DNA from: JAGZEG01 sp963930185 | GTDB taxonomy: Bacteria > Actinomycetota > Coriobacteriia > Coriobacteriales > UMGS124 | Length of the DNA: 13,532 bases | Direction: 5' to 3' | Assembly (NCBI GenBank): GCA_963930185.1 | Contig: CAWVLT010000084.1 | Coordinates: 1-13,532, forward strand | Part shown: positions 1-6,215 of the stretch, one piece after another | Numbering within the stretch: the first letter of the stretch is position 1 | Layout: each line of letters opens with the position of its first letter | Notes under the pieces: model-generated | Database searches by the model: none | The model's input: the letters and a program-made list of their open reading frames with translations, nothing else | Told to the model about the DNA's origin: nothing | Program-made: the position numbers and the translations under genes

Positions 1-114
1 CGGCCCGTCGGCTCGTCTTGGTTTACCGCGCGTTTCGGCGCCACCGCCTGCGGTTCTTGTGCGACCCCTGCGCGCGGCCCCCGCGGCCCCCTGTGGCCCC
101 GCGTCGTTGCTGCC
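1..114. other. Intergenic stretch with no recognised gene
   Basis: This GC-rich stretch lies downstream of the minus-strand PurF-like gene. I see no convincing coding sequence, no RNA gene and no hairpin followed by a T run. A short plus-strand open frame crosses it, but it is arginine- and proline-rich and continues antisense into the PurF-like gene, so I treat it as a shadow. Confidence 0.4.
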
Positions 115-1539
115 TTACTCCTTGCCGTTCCAGCAGTAGGTGCACACCTTGTCGCGGTCGATGCCGATCGCCTCAAGCATGCCGTCGAGCGACTGGTAGC
201 TCAGCGAGTCAAAGCCCATCTGCTCGCAGATGGTCCGCAGCAGGCACTTGCCGCGCTCGGTGGTGGCGTCGGCGTACTCCTCCAGGTGCTTCTGGCCCTC
301 GTCGCCCTCGAGCTCCTGAACCACGCGCCGGGCGATGAGGTCCATGTCCGACTTGCCGCGCGAGAAGCTCAGGTACTTGCAGCTGAACATGATGGGCGGG
401 CAGGCCGAGCGCATGTGGACCTCGGCGGCACCGGCCTTGTAGAGGAAGTCCACCGTCTCGCGCAGCTGGGTGCCGCGCACGATGGAGTCGTCCACGAACA
501 GCAGCTTCTTGCCGTCGATCAGCTCGGGCACGGGGATCTGCTTCATCTTGGCGACGTGGTTGCGCACCTCCTGGTTGCTCGGCATGAACGAGCGCGGCCA
601 GGTGGGGGTGTACTTGATGAAGGGACGGGCGAAGGGCGTCCCGCACTGGTTGGCGTAGCCGATGGCGTGGGGCACGCCCGAGTCGGGCACGCCGGCCACG
701 AAGTCCACGTCGGGCAGGCAGCCGCGGGCGGCCTCGTCGCGCGCCATGATCTCGCCGTTGCGATAGCGCATGACCTCCACGTTGACGCCCTCGTAGTTGG
801 AGTTGGGATAGCCGTAGTACACCCACAAAAAGGCGCAGATCTTCATCTTGTCGCGGGCGGGGGAGAGCGTCTCGTAGCCGTCGGGCGTGATGCGCACGAT
901 CTCGCCGGGGCCCAGCTCGTACTCGTCGTGGTATCCCAGCTTCTGGTAGGCAAACGACTCGAACGAGACACAGTAGCCGTTGTCGTCATGGCCGATGAGG
1001 ATGGGCAGGCGTCCCATCTTGTCGCGCGCCGCGATGAGCGAGCCGTCGCGGTTCATGATGATGAGGGTAACCGAGCCGTCGATCATCTCCTGCGCGTGCA
1101 GGATGCCCTCGACCAGGGACTCTTTTTGGTTGATGAGCGCGGCGATCAGCTCGGTGGAGTTGACGTCGCCCGAGCTCATCGCCATGAACTGCCCCTGGTG
1201 GCTGTCCAGGCAGCTGCCGATGAGCTCGTCGGTGTTGTTGATGGCGTCCACGGTGGCGATGGCGTACGTGCCCAGCTGCGAGCGCACGAGCAGGGGCTGG
1301 GGGTCCTTGTCGCTGATGCAGCCGATGGCGCTCGTGCCGTGGAAGTCCTCGATGTCGCGCTCGAAGCGCGTGCGGAACGGGGCGTTCTCAATGGAGTGGA
1401 TCTGGCGCTGGAAGCCGCGGTCGTGGTCGAGTACGACCATGCCTGCCCGGCGCGTCCCCAGATGCGAGTGATAGTCAACGCCAAAGAACTCGTCCAGCAC
1501 CACGTCTCGGTGGGATGCCACGCCAAAGAATCCGCCCAC
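115..1539 (-). CDS. PurF-like amidophosphoribosyltransferase lacking the catalytic cysteine
   Basis: The 474-residue product has the PurF layout: a class II glutamine amidotransferase (Ntn) domain (about 1-230) followed by a phosphoribosyltransferase domain (about 231-474). The PRPP loop is clear (VDDSIVRGTQ, residues 349-358). Cys235, Cys387, Cys466 and Cys469 match the four [4Fe-4S] ligands of Bacillus-type PurF. Canonical PurF has a mature N-terminal Cys that attacks glutamine. Here the chain starts MGGFFGV, so the Cys position is Gly2, and the oxyanion-hole HNGN region reads ATVDAI (95-100). I chose the GTG at 1537-1539 because AAAGGA lies six bases upstream and homology begins there; the longer frame starts at a TTG without such a site. 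The family normally makes 5-phosphoribosylamine from PRPP and glutamine. I infer an ammonia-dependent, repurposed or regulatory role. I recall similar Cys-less proteins in anaerobic Firmicutes. The enzyme fold is certain; the activity is not. Confidence 0.85.
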   Translation of the reverse strand: MGGFFGVASHRDVVLDEFFGVDYHSHLGTRRAGMVVLDHDRGFQRQIHSIENAPFRTRFERDIEDFHGTSAIGCISDKDPQPLLVRSQLGTYAIATVDAINNTDELIGSCLDSHQGQFMAMSSGDVNSTELIAALINQKESLVEGILHAQEMIDGSVTLIIMNRDGSLIAARDKMGRLPILIGHDDNGYCVSFESFAYQKLGYHDEYELGPGEIVRITPDGYETLSPARDKMKICAFLWVYYGYPNSNYEGVNVEVMRYRNGEIMARDEAARGCLPDVDFVAGVPDSGVPHAIGYANQCGTPFARPFIKYTPTWPRSFMPSNQEVRNHVAKMKQIPVPELIDGKKLLFVDDSIVRGTQLRETVDFLYKAGAAEVHMRSACPPIMFSCKYLSFSRGKSDMDLIARRVVQELEGDEGQKHLEEYADATTERGKCLLRTICEQMGFDSLSYQSLDGMLEAIGIDRDKVCTYCWNGKE

Positions 1540-1612
1540 GTGCGTTCCTTTCGAACAGTTGTCCAACGGCCTTGTTCGCTTCGCCCGGCTGGCCCCGCCG
1601 CAGCCCGCGCGG

Positions 1613-1630
1613 CCTGGCCCAAGGGCCGGG
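1613..1630 (-). repeat. Leader hairpin upstream of the PurF-like gene
   Basis: CCTGGCCC and GGGCCGGG pair as 8 bp including one G-T wobble. Only two bases lie between them, so in practice about 7 bp would form with a 4-base loop. It lies about 75 bases upstream of the GTG start, inside the presumed leader. There is no T run, so I do not call it a terminator. Confidence 0.35.
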
Positions 1631-1669
1631 CACGTTGATGTGCAAACCTCTTACGTACTCCTTATGCGC

Positions 1670-1675
1670 AGTATA
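1670..1675 (-). promoter_or_regulatory. Possible -10 box for the PurF-like gene
   Basis: On the minus strand this reads TATACT, five of six matches to TATAAT, in an AT-richer patch of an otherwise GC-rich gap. No good -35 lies 16-18 bases upstream (the candidates are AGTGAG or GTGAGA). If used, the leader would be about 125 bases long. Confidence 0.3.
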
Positions 1676-1819
1676 CGACCATTCGTGCGCGTCTCACTGC
1701 CTGCTGGCTGCCATGTGGAGCAAAACGTGTATGAAAAGCACGCGGAAGAGCGCGCGGAAGCTCTCCGAGGCGAGGCGCTCTCCAGAAAGGGCATGCCAGG
1801 TTGCGTTTCCCGCTCCGCG

Positions 1820-1835
1820 GCGCCGATGCCGGCGC
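1820..1835 (-). terminator. Candidate hairpin ending the ser cluster
   Basis: GCGCCG and CGGCGC form a perfect 6-bp stem with a 4-base loop, about 30 bases past the DUF1015 stop on the minus strand. No T run follows, so it would be an atypical intrinsic terminator at best. Confidence 0.3.
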
Positions 1836-1863
1836 GCGCGTTTCTGCGTGCGCCTCCGGGTCC

Positions 1864-3255
1864 CTATATCCGGTGGATGAACAGGCCGCTGCGCAGCTTG
1901 GGCTCGAACCAGGTGGACTTGGGCGGCATGAGCAGGCGGGCGTCGGAGACGGCGAGCAGCTCTTCCATGCTGGTCGGGCGCAGGGAGAAGGCCACGCCGC
2001 CGCTTTGGGTCGCGCGCCGCTCGAGCTCGCCCAGGCCGCGTATGCCGCCCACAAACGAGATGCGCGCGTCGGTGCGTGGGTCGCCGATGCCCAGCACGGG
2101 GCCGAGCAGGCGCTCCTGCAGGATCGACGCGTCCAGCCGCGCCACGGGGTCGGCCGCCTCGGCCTCGCTGAGCGCGGGGGCGTCAAGCTCCCACCAGCCG
2201 CCGTCCAGGTACATGCCGAAGGTGCCCGGGCGGCTGGGCCGCACGGGGGTGGCGCTGGGCCGGGCGCCGAAGCCGGCGGCGCGCAGGGCGCCCAGCAGCT
2301 CCTCGGGCGTGCGCGTTCGGGTGGCCGTGCCCCCTGCGTTTCCTGCGTCTCCCGGATCCCCCGCGCCTTGCGCGCAGGCTTGTCCCAGGTCGCCCACCAC
2401 CCGGTCGTAGGGCAGGATCCGCAGCTGCTCGGCGGGGAAGAGCACGGCCAGGGCGTAGTTGCTGGCGAGCGGGGAGCCGCCGTCGTTCGTGCCGCCACTC
2501 ACGCCCACCTCGGCCGATGCCTCACCCACACTCGCTTGCCGGCGTTTGCGCCGGTCGAGCCCCACGCGCGCGGCGGCCGCCATGCGATGGTGGCCGTCGG
2601 CTATGTAGGTGCGCCCCACCTCGGCGAACGCCTCCTCCACCGCCCGCACGTCCTCGGGCCGCCCCACGCGCCACACGGTGTGGCGCACCCCGTCGTCAGC
2701 GACGAAGTCGTAGAGCGGCTCGCCGGCGCACGCGCGCCGCTCGACGCGGGCGAGTCCCTCGCTGTGCCGAAACGCCAGCAACACGGGCCCGGTCTGGGCG
2801 TCCAGCGCCTCGATGTGGCGCACGCGGTCGAGCTCCTTGTCGGCGCGCGTGTTCTCGTGGCGGCGGATGGTGCCGTCGAGGTAGTCGTCGATCGCGCAGC
2901 AGCCCACGAAGCCGGTCTGCACGTGGGCGGGCGCGCCGCCCTCCCCGGTGCCGGCCGACGACGCACCCGTGGCCAGGCGGTAGAGGTAGTAGCAGGGCTC
3001 GTCGTCCTGCGCGAAGGTGCCGTCCTCGATGCGCTCGCGCAGCAGCTCGCCGGCGCGGGCGTAGACCTCGGGCGCGTACATGTCATGATCCGAGGGGAAC
3101 TGCGTCTCGGGCCGGTCGATGTTCAGAAACGACAGCGGCCTTCCCGCGACGGCCCGGGCGGCCTCGGCCCGGTCGTACACGTCGTAGGGCAGGGCGGCCA
3201 CCTGCGCCGCCACGTCGGGCGCGGGGCGTACGCAGGCAAACGGCTTCACGTGCAT
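1864..3255 (-). CDS. DUF1015 family protein in a serine biosynthesis cluster
   Basis: The 463-residue product matches the DUF1015 family (PF06245), which has ParB/SerK-like features. It shows LPYDVY (22-27), RRHENT (131-136) and the signature DGHHR (220-224), the motif likely to bind substrate or nucleotide. Low-complexity Gly/Ala/Ser inserts near residues 97-111 and 235-260 probably explain its length relative to the usual 400-420. The ATG start has GAGG six bases upstream. It lies 81 bases behind serA, in the order serC-serA-DUF1015, which recurs in anaerobic bacteria from my memory of such genomes. No serB-like phosphatase is present. I infer a role in the last step of serine synthesis, or in serine sensing or phosphorylation, by analogy with the ParB-fold serine kinases SerK and SbnI. 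The function is not established. The family call is confident. Confidence 0.88.
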   Translation of the reverse strand: MHVKPFACVRPAPDVAAQVAALPYDVYDRAEAARAVAGRPLSFLNIDRPETQFPSDHDMYAPEVYARAGELLRERIEDGTFAQDDEPCYYLYRLATGASSAGTGEGGAPAHVQTGFVGCCAIDDYLDGTIRRHENTRADKELDRVRHIEALDAQTGPVLLAFRHSEGLARVERRACAGEPLYDFVADDGVRHTVWRVGRPEDVRAVEEAFAEVGRTYIADGHHRMAAAARVGLDRRKRRQASVGEASAEVGVSGGTNDGGSPLASNYALAVLFPAEQLRILPYDRVVGDLGQACAQGAGDPGDAGNAGGTATRTRTPEELLGALRAAGFGARPSATPVRPSRPGTFGMYLDGGWWELDAPALSEAEAADPVARLDASILQERLLGPVLGIGDPRTDARISFVGGIRGLGELERRATQSGGVAFSLRPTSMEELLAVSDARLLMPPKSTWFEPKLRSGLFIHRI

Positions 3256-3336
3256 GAGGGGCCTCGCTCTCTCGTGTCATCCTCTCGTCAACTTCTGCCA
3301 CGCGCCGGTCGGCTCGCGGCGCGCCGCGCCCGGTTG

Positions 3337-4581
3337 CTATCTCACCACGCGCACGCGCCACATGCCCTCGATGGCCTCGAGCCGGCGGGCCACCTCGTCG
3401 TCGATGGGCTCGTCGGTGTCGAAGAGCGTCACCGCGTTGTTCCCCAGGGCGTCGTTTGCCATGCGCTGGATGTTGACGTTGCGCCCCGCCAGCACGGCGG
3501 TGATCTGGCCGATCATGTTGGGCACGTTGGCATGCAGGGTGACCAGGCGGCTCGCGCCGCGGCAGGGGCCCAGGTCGATGTCGGGGTAGTTCACCGAGTT
3601 CTTGATGCACCCGCGCTCCAGGTAGCCCTTGAGCTCGGCGAGCGCCATGCGCGCGCAGTTGGCCTCGGCCTCGCCGGTGCCGGCGCCTGCGTGGGGCGTC
3701 ACGATGATGTTGGGCATGCGCATGACGCCCGGGGTGGCGAAGTCGGTGACGTACAGGCGCACTTTGCCGCTCTCCAGCGCCTGCGCCATGGCCTGCTCCT
3801 GCACCAGCGTCTCGCGCGAGTAGTTGAAGAAGATGACTCCGTCTCTCATCTCGCCGATCTGCTCGGGCCCGATCATCCCGACGGTGGTGGGGTCGCTCGG
3901 CACGTGGATGGTGATGTAGTCGCAGGCGCGGCACAGCTCGTCCAGGTCGTTGACGCGCACCACGCTGCCCGAGAGCTGCCAGGCGTTCTCCACGGCGATG
4001 TAGGGGTCGTAGCCGTACACCCGCATCCCCAGACCCACCAGGGCGTTTGCAACCTTGGACCCCACGTTGCCCAGGCCGATGACGCCCACGGTCCTGCCCA
4101 TGATCTCCTGCCCCACGAACGCCTTCTTGGCGCGCTCCGCGGCGTTGTAGACGTCGGGGTCGTCGGCGTGCTCGCGCACCCAGGCGATGCCGCCGAGCAC
4201 GTCGCGGCTGGCGAGCATGAACATGCACACCATGAGCTCCTTCACGGCGTTGGAGTTGGCGCCGGGGGTGTTGAACACCACGACGCCCTCGCGGGCGAAG
4301 CGCACGATCGGGATGTTGTTGAAGCCTGCCCCCGCCCGCGCGACGGCCTGGACGCCGCGGGGGAGCTCCATCTCGTGCATGCTCGAGCTGCGGATGATGA
4401 TGGCCTGTGCCTTCTCCATGTCGTCGGTGAGGGCGTACCCCTCGCCCAGCTCCGTGAGGCCGTCCTTGGTGATGTTGTCGATCGTCTTGATGAGGCGGAC
4501 GGGCGGCCGCGCGTCGGTCCGTGCGCCGACCTGCGCGCCTGTCTGCGCTGTCTGCGCGACGGGTTGGGTGGTGGTCTGCAT
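3337..4581 (-). CDS. serA: D-3-phosphoglycerate dehydrogenase (ACT-domain form)
   Basis: SerA oxidises 3-phosphoglycerate to 3-phosphohydroxypyruvate with NAD, the first step of serine synthesis, in the cytoplasm. The 414-residue product has the Rossmann motif VIGLGNVG (167-174), the catalytic Arg256 (NYSRE) and His297 (TPHAG). A C-terminal ACT domain (about 345-414) probably binds serine for feedback control. The catalytic Glu normally found about 29 residues after Arg is not seen: the segment reads DFATPG (280-285), where related short SerA proteins read FPNEE. The first 26 residues are a Gln/Thr/Ala-rich extension. The ATG start is well supported by AAGGAG six bases upstream. The gene follows serC by 87 bases on the same strand. 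Another 2-hydroxyacid dehydrogenase is possible, but serC next door and the ACT domain make SerA the best call. Confidence 0.9.
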   Translation of the reverse strand: MQTTTQPVAQTAQTGAQVGARTDARPPVRLIKTIDNITKDGLTELGEGYALTDDMEKAQAIIIRSSSMHEMELPRGVQAVARAGAGFNNIPIVRFAREGVVVFNTPGANSNAVKELMVCMFMLASRDVLGGIAWVREHADDPDVYNAAERAKKAFVGQEIMGRTVGVIGLGNVGSKVANALVGLGMRVYGYDPYIAVENAWQLSGSVVRVNDLDELCRACDYITIHVPSDPTTVGMIGPEQIGEMRDGVIFFNYSRETLVQEQAMAQALESGKVRLYVTDFATPGVMRMPNIIVTPHAGAGTGEAEANCARMALAELKGYLERGCIKNSVNYPDIDLGPCRGASRLVTLHANVPNMIGQITAVLAGRNVNIQRMANDALGNNAVTLFDTDEPIDDEVARRLEAIEGMWRVRVVR

Positions 4582-4668
4582 GGTCTGCTCCTTGTGCGAT
4601 TGGTGCGCTGTGTCGATGGCGTTGGGGCACGGTGAGCGCGACGCCCGGGGCCGGCTACGTGGCGGGCC

Positions 4669-5778
4669 CTACCCCTGTGCGGGCGCCGCGCCACGCGAGC
4701 CTGAGTGCTTCAGCTCGAAGGCGTCCATGCAGGCGATGAGCCGGCGCACATCGCGCACCTGCACCGCGTTGTAGAGGCTTGCGCGCATGCCGCCCACGCT
4801 GCGGTGGCCCTTGAGGCCGCGCAGGCCGCATCGCTCGGCCGCCTGCACGAACGCGGCGTCGAGCTCGGCGCTGCCGGTGGTGAACGTCACGTTCATGAGC
4901 GAGCGGCTGTCGGGCGCGGCGGTGCCGCGGAACAGGTCGCTTGCGTCGATGCGCTCGTAGAGCAGGCGCGCCTTCTCACGGTTGCGCTGGCCTATCTCCT
5001 CGAGCCCGCCCTGCTCCTTGAGCCACTTGAACACAAGGCCGCACACGTAGATGTTCCAGCAGGGCGGGGTGTTGTGCAGCGACCCGCTCTCGGCGGCCAC
5101 CCGCCAGGACAGGATGGTGGGGGTGCAGGCAAGCGCCTCGTCGCGCACCAGGTCGTCGCGTGCGATGACGATGGCCATGCCGGCCGGCCCCACGTTCTTC
5201 TGCACGCCGCCGTAGAGCACGCCGTAGCGACTCACGTCGACGGGCCCGCTGAGCAGGCAGGACGAGGCGTCCGCCACCAGGGGCTTCCCCTTGGTGTCGG
5301 GCGGCTCGGCAAAATACGTGCCGTTGACCGTCTCGTTCTGGCATAGGTACACGTAGTCGGCCTGGGGCGTCACGGGCAGGTCGGCGCAGTCGGGCAGGCG
5401 CGTGAAGCCGCCGTCCTGGCTGGAGGCGATCACGTTGACCGTGCCGTAGCGGGCGGCCTCCTGGCTCGCCTTGAGCGACCAGCGCCCCGACACCACGTAG
5501 TCGGCCACGCCGGTGCGCATGAGGTTCATGGGGACGGCGGCGAACTGGCCGGTGGCTCCGCCCTGCATGAACAGCACGCGGTAGGTGTCGGGCATGCCCG
5601 TCAGCTCGCGCAGGTCGGCCTCGGCCGTCTCGATGATCTCCCTGAACTCGGGGCTTCGGTGGCTCATCTCCATCACCGACATGCCGCAGCCACGATAGTC
5701 GAGCATCTCGTCGGCGGCGGTGCGCAGCACGCTTTCGGGAAGCGCGGCGGGTCCGGCGTTGAAGTTGGCGACGCGCAT
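4669..5778 (-). CDS. serC: Phosphoserine aminotransferase
   Basis: SerC is a PLP enzyme that transfers an amino group from glutamate to 3-phosphohydroxypyruvate, giving O-phosphoserine. The 369-residue product is a class V aminotransferase of normal length. It opens with NFNAGPAALPE (5-15), a family hallmark. MSHRSPEF (38-45), MQGGATGQF (71-79) and the PLP-binding Lys194 in GGVQKNVGPAG (190-200) follow, and NETVNG (148-153) and DASS (170-173) are also typical. The ATG start has GGGAGGA six bases upstream. It is the first gene of the minus-strand cluster with serA and the DUF1015 gene, and its leader carries a 20-bp palindrome. The last ten residues or so are Gly/Ala/Ser-rich and beyond the conserved fold. 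I see no missing key residue. Confidence 0.95.
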   Translation of the reverse strand: MRVANFNAGPAALPESVLRTAADEMLDYRGCGMSVMEMSHRSPEFREIIETAEADLRELTGMPDTYRVLFMQGGATGQFAAVPMNLMRTGVADYVVSGRWSLKASQEAARYGTVNVIASSQDGGFTRLPDCADLPVTPQADYVYLCQNETVNGTYFAEPPDTKGKPLVADASSCLLSGPVDVSRYGVLYGGVQKNVGPAGMAIVIARDDLVRDEALACTPTILSWRVAAESGSLHNTPPCWNIYVCGLVFKWLKEQGGLEEIGQRNREKARLLYERIDASDLFRGTAAPDSRSLMNVTFTTGSAELDAAFVQAAERCGLRGLKGHRSVGGMRASLYNAVQVRDVRRLIACMDAFELKHSGSRGAAPAQG

Positions 5779-5880
5779 GGGTCATCCTCCCATCGGGATG
5801 GCGAGCACCGGGGTGGCGAGGGCACGGTCGCGGCCGCGATGTCTGCGTGTGGCGCCCGCACGGCCCTGTTCCCTCGTGTG

Positions 5881-5900
5881 CCTGGCGGGGCCCCGCCAGG
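5881..5900. repeat. Perfect 20-bp GC palindrome in the serC leader
   Basis: CCTGGCGGGG is followed directly by CCCCGCCAGG, its exact reverse complement, with no spacer. It lies about 105 bases upstream of the serC ATG and downstream of the candidate -10 box, so it would be transcribed as a strong hairpin. It could be an operator, a leader hairpin or a terminator-like element. No T run follows on either strand. Confidence 0.7.
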
Positions 5901-5908
5901 GGAGCCTC

Positions 5909-5940
5909 ATCATAGGGGTGCAACGTAACATGCAGGTTAC
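5909..5940 (-). promoter_or_regulatory. Candidate serC promoter with inverted repeat
   Basis: On the minus strand TATGAT (5909-5914) matches TATAAT at five of six bases. The expected -35 region is covered by an inverted repeat, GTAAC (5925-5929) and GTTAC (5936-5940), with six bases between. The -35 hexamer itself is weak. A repressor site over the -35 would suit a regulated biosynthetic operon, but this is inference. Confidence 0.35.
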
Positions 5941-6011
5941 CGGGCCGCATGCGGGCACCTGGGAGCGGGTAGGCGGTCGAAATTCGTCCGGGGAAGGCGG
6001 TGTCCCTCGAT

Positions 6012-6048
6012 CCCGCAGGCGACCTGTAGCGTCCCGTGATCCTGCGGG
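6012..6048. repeat. 8-bp inverted repeat with 21-base loop
   Basis: CCCGCAGG (6012-6019) and CCTGCGGG (6041-6048) are exact reverse complements. The second arm runs directly into the first GCAACCTAATAA copy of the adjacent repeat array. It may be part of an operator or a hairpin. Confidence 0.5.
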
Positions 6049-6160
6049 CAACCTAATAACCCGGCGGCTTCATAACCTCGCAACCTAATAACTCAGCAGT
6101 AAACCTCATAACCTAACCTCGCAACCTAATAAGCTAACCTCATAACTTTCTTGGGAACCT
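6048..6160. repeat. AACCT direct-repeat array upstream of the AlbA_2 regulator gene
   Basis: AACCT occurs nine times in 111 bases, starting at 6050, 6074, 6082, 6102, 6110, 6115, 6123, 6136 and 6156, all on the plus strand. The 18-mer AACCTCGCAACCTAATAA is present twice (6074-6091 and 6115-6132). GCAACCTAATAA occurs at 6048, 6080 and 6121, 32 and 41 bases apart, near three and four helical turns. AACCTCATAAC occurs at 6102 and 6136. Pairs spaced by eight recur three times. The array is AT-rich in a GC-rich setting and ends at the promoter. It looks like a multi-site operator, perhaps for the regulator encoded downstream. Confidence 0.75.
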
Positions 6161-6180
6161 ACCAAGTTGTGGTATACAAT
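6150..6180 (+). promoter_or_regulatory. Candidate promoter and operator of the AlbA_2 regulator gene
   Basis: TTGGGA (6151-6156) could serve as the -35, with TATACA (6173-6178, spacing 16) or TACAAT (6175-6180, spacing 18) as the -10. The inverted repeat CTTGG (6150-6154) and CCAAG (6162-6166) covers the -35, and the last AACCT box (6156-6160) lies between its arms. Transcription would begin near 6185, leaving a leader of about 30 bases before the ATG at 6216. Confidence 0.5.
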
Positions 6181-6215
6181 GGTGGCGTAGCATGCTGATC
6201 GCGCGGGGAGGGACT

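Larger units (their letters stand above)
1540..1863. other. Intergenic region between the DUF1015 gene and the PurF-like gene
   Basis: These 324 bases hold no supported gene. On the minus strand they contain the end of the ser cluster and the leader of the PurF-like gene. Visible elements are a 6-bp hairpin at 1820-1835 just after the DUF1015 stop, a bulged 7-bp hairpin at 1744-1766, a TATACT -10-like box at 1670-1675 and a hairpin at 1613-1630 within the putative PurF leader. The plus-strand open frames here are arginine- and alanine-rich and have no family signature. Confidence 0.5.
5779..6215. other. Divergent intergenic region with repeats and palindromes
   Basis: This 437-base gap separates serC (minus) from the AlbA_2 regulator gene (plus) and carries no supported gene. 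The serC side is GC-rich with a 20-bp palindrome (5881-5900) and an inverted repeat (5925-5940). An 8-bp inverted repeat with a 21-base loop lies at 6012-6048. The regulator side (6048-6180) turns sharply AT-rich and holds nine AACCT boxes and a likely promoter. Confidence 0.6.

Noticed and set aside
1540..1566. Upstream TTG start of the PurF-like gene, adding MDNCSKGTH with a Cys at position 4
   Set aside because: The TTG has no ribosome-binding site, whereas AAAGGA lies six bases before the GTG at 1539. The Cys would not align with the catalytic position, which lies directly before the GVFG-type motif.
286..1638. A 450-codon plus-strand open frame antisense to the PurF-like gene
   Set aside because: The composition is Val/His/Ala/Asp-biased, as in a codon-shadow frame, with no family signature. 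The minus strand has clear PurF motifs.
1801..4635. A 944-codon plus-strand open frame antisense to the DUF1015 gene and most of serA
   Set aside because: It is His-, Val-, Gly- and Ala-rich with no domain pattern and covers two well-supported genes. Long antisense frames are expected when third codon positions are nearly all G or C.
5779..5930. Serine-responsive T-box or known riboswitch in the serC leader
   Set aside because: I could not find the conserved T-box sequence or another known aptamer core. Only a palindrome and weak promoter elements are visible.
6048..6160. CRISPR array
   Set aside because: The repeats are short, irregularly spaced and lack unique spacers of constant length. 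No cas genes are present.
6048..6160. Plasmid-type iteron replication origin
   Set aside because: The array is iteron-like and AT-rich, but no replication initiator gene is nearby and the flanking genes are chromosomal housekeeping genes.
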